Assembly: GCF_030272615.1 (NCBI RefSeq)
Contig: NC_081408.1
Span: 610,025,673 to 610,085,672 of the forward strand
Reading direction: 5' to 3'
From: Cryptomeria japonica
Taxonomy: Eukaryota; Streptophyta; Pinopsida; Cupressales; Cupressaceae
DNA length: 60,000 nt
Part shown: positions 21,838 through 32,883 of the stretch, piece after piece
How positions within the stretch are numbered: the first letter of the stretch is position 1
Layout: each line of letters opens with the position of its first letter
Program-made: the position numbers and the translations under genes
Notes under the pieces: generated by a model
What the model was told of the DNA's origin: nothing
What the model saw: only the letters and a program-made list of their open reading frames with translations
The model's database searches: none

Positions 21838-22447
21838 ACATACACCTTTACACATTGAAGCCTTCCTACACAAACATAGAATAAACCGAGTCCTGATAGA
21901 TGGAGGAGCAGGTCTAAACATTTGTACGTTGAACACTATTAAACAATTGGGATATTCTAAAAAGGTCGTGAATTCTACACATGCAATCACCATAAAAACA
22001 TACGATGACGAAGAGCGCTCATCCAAGGGCACAATCACCTTACCTCTTAGAGTTGGGCCAGTTACAAAGGATGTGGTTTGTCAAGTCCTAGACCTTGATC
22101 TCACATACAACATACTTTTGGGGCATCCATGGATTTATGAAATGAAAGTTGTCCCATCTACGTACCACCAATGCATTAAGTTTCCTCATAATAGAGTTGA
22201 AGTGATGGTTAATGGTGATCCTAATCCATTTATATACTGCAATAATTTGAGGCCAAACGCTGAGACAATAGTACCAATTAATAGAGAAGCAATTACATCA
22301 TCAACATATGTGGATCCAGAATCCTTGAAAAATTCTACATCAAAGCAAGTAGAGCTCAAAGAAAAGTTCAGGATTAAAGACCTAGGATGTGGTGAGTATA
22401 TCTTTCATGTCGATCAACTCCCACTATCTCCTAAGACATTTAGTTGA
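21838..22447 (+). pseudogene. Tat-B retropepsin-like protease
   Basis: An open frame reads LHIEAFLHKHRINRVLIDGG, AGLNICTLNTI, then LGHPWIYEMKVVPSTYHQ. This is the Tat-type aspartic protease: a first strand with the catalytic D-x-G-A motif, a flap region and the ILLGHPW segment. Tat-D has DNGAG here and this copy DGGAG. The ORF is open for about 200 codons and ends at a TGA near 22445. The protease would cut Gag-Pol. Its left junction is abnormal (spacer instead of gag), so it could not be made as a normal Gag-Pol product. Confidence 0.75.
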
Positions 22448-23223
22448 CAAGAACAACCTACAAACAATTTGCAATTCCAAGGAATTGGGTGTGAACCACC
22501 TAGTGTTGTGGCTACTAAGTCTGAATGCAAATCTCCTCTAGTGGTGCAAGCAACTCTTGATATTAATAGTCCTAAGAGTGGTTCCAGCAAAGAATCTATT
22601 AAACATATCACTAGCCCTCTTGAGAAGTCATATATATTTACCATTTCATCTATTCATTCCATTTCCACTCCTCTCCTAGACTTGGATCAACAAGAATCAC
22701 AAAATCTCTTACTCATTGGGGATAAAAAATCAAGCATTGAAAAGAAAAATCTAAAAGTAAAAAATAAAGAAAATTCCTTTAGTCCAAATCAAAATCAAAA
22801 GCTATTGGACTCTACAAAAATCAAGGTCAAGGATAAAAATCCTAGGAATAAAAAAGAACAAGAGTTGATCTCCCCTAATATCAAAATAACTGGGGGTAAA
22901 AGTTCTAATATTTTAAGTCAAAAATAATACTTTTTGATCCTAAGTCTCCATCATGTCATGATACTTTCACTTCTTTTCACAATCACAAGCCTTCATCACT
23001 CATCCACTTGTTCTGCACATCCTTTCCCTTATGGTGATACATCATGGACCTTTAATGGAACTTCCTCGAAGGAATTTGTTATCAGGGATGCCCAAACTTC
23101 TTTAGGTGACACGCATATGGGCCTACGTAGTTCACATGTTAGTAATTCTATCTCAGTTCCTTTATCAAGGAAGACAATCACTCAAGCTACACATCATTCA
23201 GTCAAGGAACAATACAACTACAA
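22448..23223 (+). pseudogene. Tat-B linker: low-complexity coding-like region
   Basis: Continues in one frame to 22927, Ser/Lys/Asn/Gln-rich, with KVKNKENS and KDKNPRNKKEQE-type text. After a stop it enters a region (22934-23223) with short open frames but no domain. In a complete Tat element this place holds the protease-RT linker and then RT. Here RT, RNase H and the integrase core are absent. Confidence 0.5.
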
Positions 23224-23465
23224 TCATAGGGTAAGCCTTATACATTTGAGGTGGGTGACTTAGTTCTCAAGGAGAATCCTAGAAATCAGAAAGATAGAGA
23301 GAAGAAGGGAAAGTTTGAACCAAATTGGCTTGGTCCTTATGTCATCACAACAATTTATGGATCAGGTGCATATCAGCTTTCGACACTAGACATAGAACCT
23401 TTAGAAGATCCTATCACTAACATGCACCTTCACAGGTTTTACACATATCTCTTCAGCATATCCTA
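23224..23465 (+). pseudogene. Tat-B integrase C-terminal domain
   Basis: Reads VGDLVLKENPRNQKD, GKFEPNWLGPYVITT, GSGAYQLST and HLHRFYT, the same GPY-type integrase end as Tat-A. A frame change lies just before it, near 23250. No integrase core precedes it. Confidence 0.85.
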
Positions 23466-25160
23466 ATTCAAAAATACAAAACAATACAAAAATATCAAAA
23501 ATACAAAAAATTCATAAAAAATAAAAATACAAAAAAAAATCATAAAAATGAAAAATCGTTACTTGGTGAAAACTTGGCAAACAGGCACCTTGTGACACAA
23601 AAAAATTAAAAAAATTGAAAAAAGTAAAGAGAAATAAATTCTTCGAAAACCACTTATGTGGCGCCCTGGGCAAGTACCATGGTGAAAACCAAGTTATCGG
23701 CGCCATGCGTAGAGACATTGCTCCTCCCTCCTTTAGGATTCAATCTCATCCTTTCACTTTGCACACACTCACAACCTATCCATCCATAATAAACTTACCC
23801 ATTCCCATCATGGCTTGTTATTGATCTACCTAAGATTGGTTAGCCATTCATAATAATCCTTCCTTTTCACCCTTTTCGATCCATAATAAATAAGCTCCTA
23901 TTTGTGGCTAAGGCAAACCTTAAGTTTAGTGATGGGTGTGGAACTAACAGCATCACACGTTCCAAGGAGTACAGTTTCTTCCAGTCTATCCACGCACAAT
24001 CCATAATAAAGCAACACTTGCATCACAGATCCACAATAAACTTCCGTCTTCTTCGCATAAAGTATCCGTTTCTTGGATTCAATCAGTTTTAGATGAGATG
24101 TACACAACAACAATGGGCTTCAACATATCAAATCTTTCAACAAACTCGGACAACATTATGGTGTAGTGCTATCTATCCTTTTTCTGAAGGTAAACATTGT
24201 GACCACAATCAAATAGACTTATACGAAGTGACAAGAGACACTAAAATTGAGGACTGCAGTGGATGTTGATGTCGATTCTTGGTTTTCTTTTGATTTTATC
24301 TTTTCTGGTATGTCTCTGACTAGAGATTATATCTCCAGGATGTCTTTGACTAGAAAGGCAAGGATGGGATATATTCACCTATTTTTTTGTTGTCTATGGA
24401 TTGTCTCTTAGTAATGCTATGACTTGTCCAAGGATATGAGGACACTATGAGTCTAGTATGAACTGGGGCATTCCTTGTTTACGACTGTCTGATCTCCATG
24501 AAAATGGGTACAACGACTTTTTGGGTCGAACCTATATTTGGATTGTCATAACCTATTTGCCATAATAAAGCTCAATGATGATAAAGCACAAGAAGCTCTT
24601 TCACTTCCATATCTTCTATCTTCCATCCCCCTTTCTTGATTGACCTCCATCGTCCTTCTTGAGTCCGCGTAGCCTGCTATCACATGACTGAGTATAATGA
24701 CACGCAAAAAATATTTGCATTTTATGTAGTTTGCACCTACATTACCACATATTAGCATTTCATACATACATATAGATATCACAATTACACCATATTCGAC
24801 ACACAACACATATTAGCACATTTTACATTCTCATCGTGTAATTAGTTATTTGCATTGTCATATTCGTATGCTTTTCATACATTCACATTCACATATGCAT
24901 GACATATAAAAACATAAAAGAACAAAAATATATTGCAGTTCATCATGTACATATTTGCATCCATATCATAAGCATCACATAAATACACATTCATATAGAT
25001 GTCGCAAGGATGAATCATCTCATATATATATATATATATCAAAATCACAAGTGTCATGATACAATGATGTCAAAATACATATGGCTACAAAATCACCCTA
25101 AGGTGTCTACATAATCATTCAAAAATGGTACAACACTAATACATAGAGAGCCCTCTAAGG
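23466..25160 (+). other. Tat-B spacer
   Basis: Non-coding, aligned with the Tat-A spacer: A-rich runs after integrase, CATAATAA motifs, then a CATACAT/TCACAT-rich stretch and a (TA)n run near 25022-25040. No gene seen. Confidence 0.6.
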
Positions 25161-25690
25161 CTATGATGAACTCCCTCCCTCGGAGCCAGCCGACCTCGAT
25201 GGAGTTTGAGCCCTGGAAGTCCCCGCCCCAGGATCATTTCTCCTGTCCCCTCTATGTGGTGGTGGTGGAGGACCCATGACCCCACCACTAGACGCTTGTC
25301 TCCTGTCTCTCCCTCCAATGGTCAACGTAGTCCATGATGGTCTCCGAAAGCTCCTAGCCTGCTGAGCTCGTGGCACCACTCCATATTACAGGTCTCTCCA
25401 GTAGGCTATCTCCTTCCCTTCTTGTAGAACATAGCTGTATCCGAACCCCAGTGTCCTCTATTGCTTGCTTGCCTGCCCTTAGTACTGCCTCAACCTCTGT
25501 GTAGTGTTGAATAGCCTAATCTCTCTCTCGCTCAGTGTCCCTCAGCTGTCTCTTGAGCCTAGCTTCGTCCCTCTCTAGATCCTGAATCTTATCTGCTTGT
25601 CCCTGGCAGATCTCTCTCAAGGATAGTAGCTCATCCTCCTCCTCTCCTCCCTCCTCACCTTGTCCATGTGGCTACTCTTGTGGTTGTCCT
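25161..25690 (-). pseudogene. Tat-B antisense PMD gene, C-terminal part
   Basis: The - strand frame ends at a TAG at 25161-25163 after QASSGGVMGPPPPP and a Gly/Ser-rich tail, matching the Tat-A and Tat-C PMD C-termini. Homology to Tat-A runs to about 25690, then breaks. The PMD core is not present in Tat-B. Confidence 0.7.
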
Positions 25691-26163
25691 CGTTCCTGAT
25701 GTGTCTATGGTTTGAAAGGCATCTATGACAAATGTGAGTGTGTTTGTGAAGTTCAAGCGCATCTGTATAGGGCAGGCACGTATATGCATGACAAAGAAAC
25801 ATCTGTGTAATCCAGATGCGTCTGTGAAATGTAGGAACATTTGTGTAATATTTAAGCACGTTTATGTCATGAATGCGCATTTATGTCTCCAAGGTCAAAT
25901 CTGCAGTTCTATAATAAACATACGCTGTCGATTGGATAAGCTGTTGAGAGGATACACTCAAACAGGTCCTCTAGGGAAGACTAGGAGAACATAGAGGGCT
26001 AGGATTGACAATTTTGTGATAGAACATACGTTGCCAATCAGGAAAACTACTCAAGAAGATACAATCAAGCAGAGGCCCTAGGATAGGATAGAGCGAGGCA
26101 CTTTGTGATGAACAGGGAGTACCATAGAAATATGATAATTATATGATAGAACACACATTGTCA
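25691..26163 (-). repeat. Inverted PMD-intron segment at the right end of Tat-B
   Basis: The reverse complement matches 18430-18780 of Tat-A: the TTCATCACAAAGTG motif, GAGTGTATCCTC-type blocks, CAACGTATGTTCTATCAC, and the ~20-bp minisatellite at 25700-25895. Orientation is opposite to the rest of Tat-B. The segment ends at 26163 directly before the right target duplication. Confidence 0.7.
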
Positions 26164-27600
26164 GAAGTAGATGGAGCTTTAGTAATGCAAGGTCACATGA
26201 ACGGTCTTTGTACAAATATTGAAACTTCATTTGCACCGTACATTACTGCAATTCACTGCATGGCTCACAGAATGAATCTAGCTTTTGGAATTGTGAGCAA
26301 GTATGCTTCGATAAAAAAAAAATCAAATTTTAATGAGAGAGCTCTACTCACACTTCTGTTGAAGTCCCAAGCGATTTATGGAACTTCAAGACTTTGTTGA
26401 TGGAATAACTGATGGGAACAAGCTTCTCAAGGATAATGATACCAGATGGATCTCTTTGGATGGTTTAGTGCATCGAGTTTTTTTAGAATATCCATTCTTG
26501 ATTGGACTATTTCACACAACTCGTGACAAATCAGAGCAACCAAAATTTCCTGACCTTCTTCAGAGGTTAAGTAATCTAGAGACACTCTTAATTTTAGCAG
26601 CTCTTTTGCCCATGCTAGAGGAAATGAGAAATATTATGAAGCTTGCCCCCCAAAAAGCTCTGTATATTGCTGAATATGTTGCGCTGCATAAGATGACATG
26701 AATGACCCTCGACAATCTCTATCAAAATCAACCAACACTATCTGATGAAAAATTTGTTAAGTGGCGAACACTCACAGATTTGAACAATCCTGATAAATGT
26801 TTACAAATCGGTGCAAATGGGGAGGTATGTGCCAATGTACGAGGAGTTGAGATACTGGAAGCCATGTCTATTGTGTTTCCTCAATATTGGAGCCTCAACA
26901 GTGCAGCTGATTTTCTAAGTAATCTACTGACTTTGATAAAACAATTTTGCATATCCAGAGAATTGAATGGAGTAACTATAAATGGAATATTAGACAGAAC
27001 TCATCTAAGAGAGAAATCATCTCATTTTGCATACACTATGAGGGAACAATATGGCAGAATGGAGAACCCCCACGAAGAGGGATCGGTAACAAGACTTTGG
27101 AAATATATAGCTGAGAACAAAGTGTTGCGTGAGTCAATGCCAGAATATTTGAAGCTTGCTGATTTATGTCTTACCATGATATTGGGTTCGGTGGAAGATG
27201 AGAAAGTTTTCAATGCTTTGGGGTTCCTAAAATCAAACCTAAGAAACAAAATAAATAAAAATTTGGAAAATTGCTTGAGGCTCTATACATCTAGGTATGA
27301 TGTCCACACTTTTCCTTATGATAGGACACTGCAAATTTGGAGGTCCAAATGTGAAAGAAGAGGTTTGGGAAACACTTCAAACCAAAGTACTAGTGGGACT
27401 ATTGACTTATGTAATGGAGTTACTGGTAGCATTGAGATGTAGTTCAACGAAGGTATGCAGACTCAGAGTGAATAAAACACAGACAAGAATCAAGAAAGCT
27501 CTGAATTTGATGAGGATGAATGGCAACTGTAAGAGATTGGTATTTACTGTATCTCATCATTCATATTACAAAAGAATATTATTATGGTTGATAACTTGAT
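26164..27600 (+). pseudogene. hAT transposase-like gene (ZNF862/DUF4371 type), C-terminal part
   Basis: Continues the frame of 20279-20602: DGALVMQGHMNG, YITAIHCMAHRMNLAF, DNDTRWISL and FLEYPFLIGLF. After one stop near 26700 it runs open for 246 codons, with EILEAMSIVFPQYW and, near 27130-27330, EYLKLADLCLTMILGSVEDEK and LRLYTSRYDVHTFPYD. The DGA...HC.AHR pattern and the C-terminal dimerisation-like segment (L..L.......S...E..FS....K...R..L) are hAT hallmarks. Frameshifts near 26330-26390 break it. A charged tail (FDEDEWQ) ends near 27530. Such proteins are transposases or domesticated relatives that bind DNA. Confidence 0.78.
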
Positions 27601-28428
27601 GATATTTTATGAGTCTGTCAACTTTTTGCAATTAGAATTTAATATTGATTTGTAATTGTATTTTTTAACTTTCTATTTCCAGATTTAAAATAGCATCATA
27701 AAAGACCATAATGTGTTTATTGATACAAAGATGTTTATTTAGACATGTTGAGAACTTAGATTTTTATTAATTATTTAAAAATATAGCCATATGATACAAT
27801 TCATTCAATACATCACTCTGTGTGATTCTCCATGCAAAATTCAATACAAAGTTTCAGAACCCTTTGCAAATGACTCTGAATTCCCTTTTATAGAAACAAG
27901 GGAGCAACAACAGCTTCAGGTCAATTTGCAACATGTGAAGACTCAACATCAAAATCAATTACTAATGCACCGAACATTGAATATATCATCCCGACTGCCA
28001 TCAGTATCACAAACTTAGCACAAATTTACATGGCCATCACATGACAGATTAGCAATTTAACAACTGCTACATGTCTGATGTCTCTTGTTAAAAAAATAGA
28101 GTTCAAAATTAAATATTAATTCAAGCCATGACAAATTAAATATAGATAATAGCAGTGCCCAAAACCTAGTAATCAGAAATAGAGAAATGCAAAAATGTTA
28201 AAACTTGGGAGAATTTGAGAATACAAATTTACAGGTTGAAGGTTTAAACTGTGCATCATGGATTCATAGGCTGGATTAGCAATAGAGAGTGTTGGTTTTT
28301 TCCTATTCATAAAATAGAGTTATTTCAAGTGATGCCAAATTCCAAACAGAAAAAACAAAAAACCTTGAAATTAAGAGTAAAAGCAAAAAACTGTGCAATA
28401 CATAATATGATTCTTAAGATTTTTGTGC
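27601..28428. other. No recognisable feature
   Basis: AT-rich sequence between the hAT relic and the G-patch gene region. Short ORFs have no family resemblance. Possibly 3' flank of one of the two genes. Confidence 0.5.
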
Positions 28429-29129
28429 CTATTTTTGTAGGGTGCTCCACTCTTCGTTTGATGGAAGGTCAATATTATTTAAACTATGGAAAGTCAATTG
28501 CAACTTCGTCAACAATCCATATTTAGAAGAGTGACTTGACATCACTGTTTCACCTAATACCACATTCAGAGTTGTAAATGGTTGGATGAATTCCAGAAAG
28601 CTTTGGGGAGTTGTGTTCTTAGGAAGCAAGACTAAATCAAACTTCATTTTTATCTCCATGTTTTGTTTGTAAGCTTCTTTTCCAATGAATTTATTTGATG
28701 GGTCAACTATCTCAGGCATACCAAGTTTAATCAAAGTAGTTGCCCTTTATTGTAGCTTCAATATCTTTTTGCCACATTTATCCATAACTTCTGATGTTTC
28801 CCTTAGTTTCTAGCATTTTTGAAGGATAGATGATGTCTTAATTGTGGCATCAATGCGGTTGTTAATTCCCTTGGATGTCAAATAGCTGTCACTGGTACTT
28901 AGACTACTTGCAAAATCTATTTTGCCATATCCTCTTTTGAATAAATATGTCTTCTCTTCTCAATGTGCCCTTTGTTTTCATATAAATTAATCTCAGGCTT
29001 TCATTCAATTCAAACCATTCACACAATTTGTCACTCCTTTGCATTATTTGCCCCCAAATGTTTTTTTATATATAATTCATTGCATTTTTCATATTATCTT
29101 TCAATCTATCCTCTGAAGTTTTAATTTTA

Positions 29130-29576
29130 TCATTTGCATTGTGCATGTCTTCTTTCATTTGTGCACATTTTTTTTCTTTCTTCCTCTACTTCCTTTTCCA
29201 AATATTTTTCTTTTTCCTTCTCATGATCGAATAGGTCTTGTATTTTTCTTATTTCAGCAGCAACAGACTCATAACTTTTGTAATATTTTTGAAAACTGGC
29301 TCTTTCCTCATCAATTTCTTTACTGCTTTTAGCCAGTTTTTCACTCAAGTCCTTCAATTCTGCATCCATCTTTTCTTGCTCTGCAATTTCTACTGCAGAG
29401 CCCAAATTTTTTATCCTTTTCTGTAAGTCATTGCACTTGTTATTTGCTGATTTCCTCTTTGATTTTTCGTTTGCTAGGTCTGCCTCTAAATTTTCTATTT
29501 GTTTCTCCAGTTTATTTTTTTCTCTCTCCACCTTTAGCAGTGAAGTGTAGACCACTTCATTAGTCCTTTTTGACAC
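29130..29576 (-). pseudogene. Coiled-coil segment of the large unrecognised coding region
   Basis: About 148 codons, Lys/Glu-rich with regular hydrophobic heptads (LEKQIENLEADLANEKSKR-type), predicted as one long coiled coil. It is open to its stop near 29130. The same frame continues upstream to 29927 through a single TAA. Confidence 0.7.
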
Positions 29577-30450
29577 ACTAATTTTGTCTACATTTTGTAC
29601 TTAGGAAAATTCCATTTGGAGGGTGCTAACATGAAATTCAAAGGGATCTATCTGACTATGTGGTGGATTTTTATCTTTAGTTGGGGGCATAACAACCATG
29701 AACTCCATCATATCTTTGTGTGGGTCATATGTTGGAATTACACTGTTCCTTGCAGGTTGTTCGTCTAAAACTTCAGTCAGGACAACCCTATGCAATGCTC
29801 TCTTTTTTTTCTTTATTTGCATTTGTTGTATGTTCAAAATTTTCATAGTAATCACGAAATTGAAAATTTGGGCTTGCTGAAGCAATTGAATGTTTGAAAG
29901 ATGAAATAGAAAGGGCTCCAGTTCCACCTATGCTTGTGGTTTTAACTAATGCATTACGAGGAGTACCAACAACCATTCCGGATCCTGTCCCACTATCGCT
30001 TGCATGTGTAGTTTTTATAGTCTTTTGAGGGGTCTGATCCAAAGCTGCAAATGATAGATTTGTAGTGTCAATGGAACTTGATATAGGATTCTAAATAGTA
30101 TGAGTATCTACCACTAGTGGCCTCTTGTGAGAGATATTTTATTGTTGCACTTGTCCAACACCAAGGCAACTAGTATCAGTAGTAATACACATTCCAACCC
30201 CACCAATTGCAGTGGCACTTGAATGAACACTAATAGGAATACTATCCCTAGATCCCCCACCAGTGGCAGTGGCACTTGATTAACCACCAATGGGAATACC
30301 ATGATGTGGTGGTGCTTGTGGATTTGAACCTATAACAAATGCAGGTGGACCCTAAGGGTAATGAGTAGTACCTTTCTGTGATGAATCTGAAGAATCAAGT
30401 CCAATGACTGGTTTAACAAGAGATTTTGATTTTGAATCTGATGGAAGTTG

Positions 30451-30540
30451 TACCTCAAGTGGATACCAAATGCCTTCTCCTCTGGGACCTAGACCACCAC
30501 CTTCAAAACCCATTTTTTCTATAATTTTTGCCCCTTTGCT
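30451..30540 (-). pseudogene. G-patch motif in the large unrecognised coding region
   Basis: Residues 92-120 of the frame starting at 30810 read KGAKIIEKMGFEGGGLGPRG followed by EGIWYPLEV. This follows the G-patch pattern (G..LL.KMG..GG.GLG....G...P), a glycine-rich RNA-related motif. It is flanked by an acidic Asp/Glu-rich stretch before and a Ser/Lys-rich stretch after. Confidence 0.7.
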
Positions 30541-32460
30541 ATATTTTTCTTTCATGGACTCATTGGCTCCACCTAATATTTTAGGGATTGTAGTAGTTGT
30601 TGGAGTGGGATCAACCTCATACTCATTTTCATCTTCACTCCTATCATATGTTGTTGTGGGATGCTCCATATTCCACAATTTTCTAAACTCTTCATCCTCG
30701 TTGATGGACTCAAATTCTGCACTGGACTTTGGTTCACCGAGATTCTTCCTCATAGTCCAAAAATCATTTATTTTGGTTTGAGTCCAATAACTGTCTTTAC
30801 ATTTTTGCAAAATTGTTTTGGGAATAGATTTGTTAGATGGATTAGTAGATTTTTGGTAGAAATTATAGGACCTCCTATTTTGGATGCCCTCCTCTATTTT
30901 CCTCTATGTGAAATGTCATAATTTGTGATGATAACTATTCTGTTGAAATGTTATTGTCAGTGGCAATTTTCTCCATCTCTTTTTTTACCTCATCCTAGGA
31001 ATCCATGTTTCTAAGCTTTTCTAGCAATGGTTTACTTTCATGTTGACATAACGCTGAAGAGTTCCCATTTTTCTTAAGCCTTGCTTGAACTACACTGATT
31101 GGATCATACTGCCAGAGACCCTCATCACCAAAGCTAAAATCTGTCAAAAAATCATGTGCCACATAGAATTCTTTTCTCTCGAATGTGAACCCTCCACATG
31201 AGAAAGGCAAGGAAGTAAATATGCTCTTCTTTTGTTGACCATAGAAGTGCCTATATTTTCTCTCCAACTACTATGCATATACCAATGCAAATACCCTCTC
31301 TGTCACATGTATTGGAAGTATGTAGGGTTTTACTGCTGATCCGTAAAAACTTAACACAGTGTATTCTTCCACGAAGAACCAGTCAGCTAATTGTATTTGA
31401 CTTCTGAGTTAAATGCAATCTCTACAAGACACAAGAAATCTAGGCATTGGAGTGCTTGTAATTTCATTATACATTGGTGCCAAAAAGAAGTCTACAAAAT
31501 GGTTTTAGTTCTTTTTGTTATCATGCATCCTTATATTTGATGTCCATTCATATATTGGACACTCTATTATGTTCCGAGTCTTCTCATCAATCTTATAGTT
31601 CACAATGTGAAGATTGTTGGTCTCGAATATTGCACGATACTTGGATAGAAGAAGATAGTACAAGTAGGATGAGAACCTAAATGTCTAATAGGAACCTTGT
31701 TTGATCATTAGTAATTGTTTTCGCATGGATTGAACAATGTGCTCAATAAAATTATATCTTATTGGTTGATTTACACAATGGATATTAAAAATTATTTCAA
31801 GAAGGCTAGCACCCACTTCCCTATCATTTTACAATCCCAGACAAAATTTCAACAGGGAAATAGTATCCCGAACCCATGGAACAAAAATGTTAGAATCATA
31901 AGGAGGCTTATGATTCTGATCCAACGGAGTACCACACATTATTAGAGCTCTAATAAATGAATCTCTATGACTTGGATCGAGACTCTCATAATTCTCTGCC
32001 AACTTTCCTAGGTCAATGTGGACGTTTGAGTTTTGTGTTTCAAACCCTAGGTTTCAACAAACAAGCAAATTCTCCCACGTTTATGGATAGAATTTCCTCT
32101 TTTTTATTTTTAATGACGATTGCTTTTTTATTTTCATCATAATTTTCAGTGCAGACCATGACAAATTCATGGCAAGGGAATATTTCAGGTAACACTATGC
32201 TTCCTAATCTAGCATCCCACGATGTGATTTTATTTGTTCTTTGTTTTAACATTGTGTTGAAAACAATAAATTTTGCCCTGCTTGGATCTATCGCCTTATT
32301 AGAAAATGCATATCTAATATCTATGATACACTTTTCACTATGGATAATAGGGTCATAAATATCATGGTATTCATCAATGAAACCTGGTGTTTTAACCAAT
32401 TCGGTTAGGTCTATTTTTTTTTTTCACTTGGCTTCTTGTTGAACTACAGCTTCCCGGTTT

Positions 32461-32883
32461 CCCCATCGCTGTTATTGTTAATAATTCAAAATAATGCTAG
32501 ATACAAGCCTGAAAATGCTAACCCTCAAATCGAACCACGAGATTAAAAAAGTAAAAAACGTGGGATGTAGGTCTTCTAGATTTTACCCAAAAATTCTATT
32601 TCACTAGATTGGCGCATACAGACTCTGTTGCAACTTGTATTCCTCAATCCAGTAGTCGTTTCTGAATCTCCCTCGATTCACTGGTTTGTCCATGAAATGA
32701 AATACGATTATAATTTATGAGTCACTTATTTTGAAAACATTGAAAAGTACAAAAGTAATACCTAAAGAGAAAAATATCTAGAATCCTGTTGTAATTTTAT
32801 AAATTATTATTAATATCTATTCGCTGCCGAAGGACAAAACATTCATTGCTTCAGTCTAAATTATGAGGACAGTGAACACATCA
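32461..32883. other. No recognisable feature
   Basis: AT-rich sequence between the coding remnant and the tandem repeats. It may be the 5' flank of the - strand coding region, but no clear TATA box or start was identified. Confidence 0.45.

Larger units (their letters stand above)
20603..26163 (+). mobile_element. Tat-B: rearranged Tat-derived insertion in the hAT gene
   Basis: Flanked by GGAGT (20598-20602) and GAAGT (26164-26168), a five-base target duplication with one change. The hAT reading frame continues precisely across (V-G-V | D-G-A). Internal order is: 5' LTR, antisense PMD exon/intron piece, protease, unknown linker, integrase C-terminus, spacer, antisense PMD C-terminus, then an inverted PMD-intron piece. 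RT, RNase H, integrase core, gag, primer site, polypurine tract and a normal 3' LTR are missing. Confidence 0.78.
28429..32460 (-). pseudogene. Large unrecognised coding region with G-patch and coiled coil, frameshifted
   Basis: Read on the - strand, a series of coding-like frames covers 4 kb: 32450-32040 (SWDARLGSIVLPE, EFVMVCTENYDENK), 31400-30995 (RKYRHFYGQQKKSIF, CGGFTFERKEFYVAHDFL), 30810-30352 with a G-patch, 30042-29601 (Ser/Thr/Gly-rich), 29576-29130 (a coiled coil) and 28734-28429. Frames change at least four times. One stop, between the 29927 and 29576 frames, could come from CAA. Joined, this would be a protein of over 1000 residues from essentially intronless DNA. That suggests a retroelement ORF or retrocopy. 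I do not recognise the family. No RT or integrase is seen around it. Confidence 0.5.

Noticed and set aside
32149-32358. + strand hydrophobic ORF suggesting a membrane protein
   Set aside because: It lies opposite the better supported - strand frame of the G-patch coding region.
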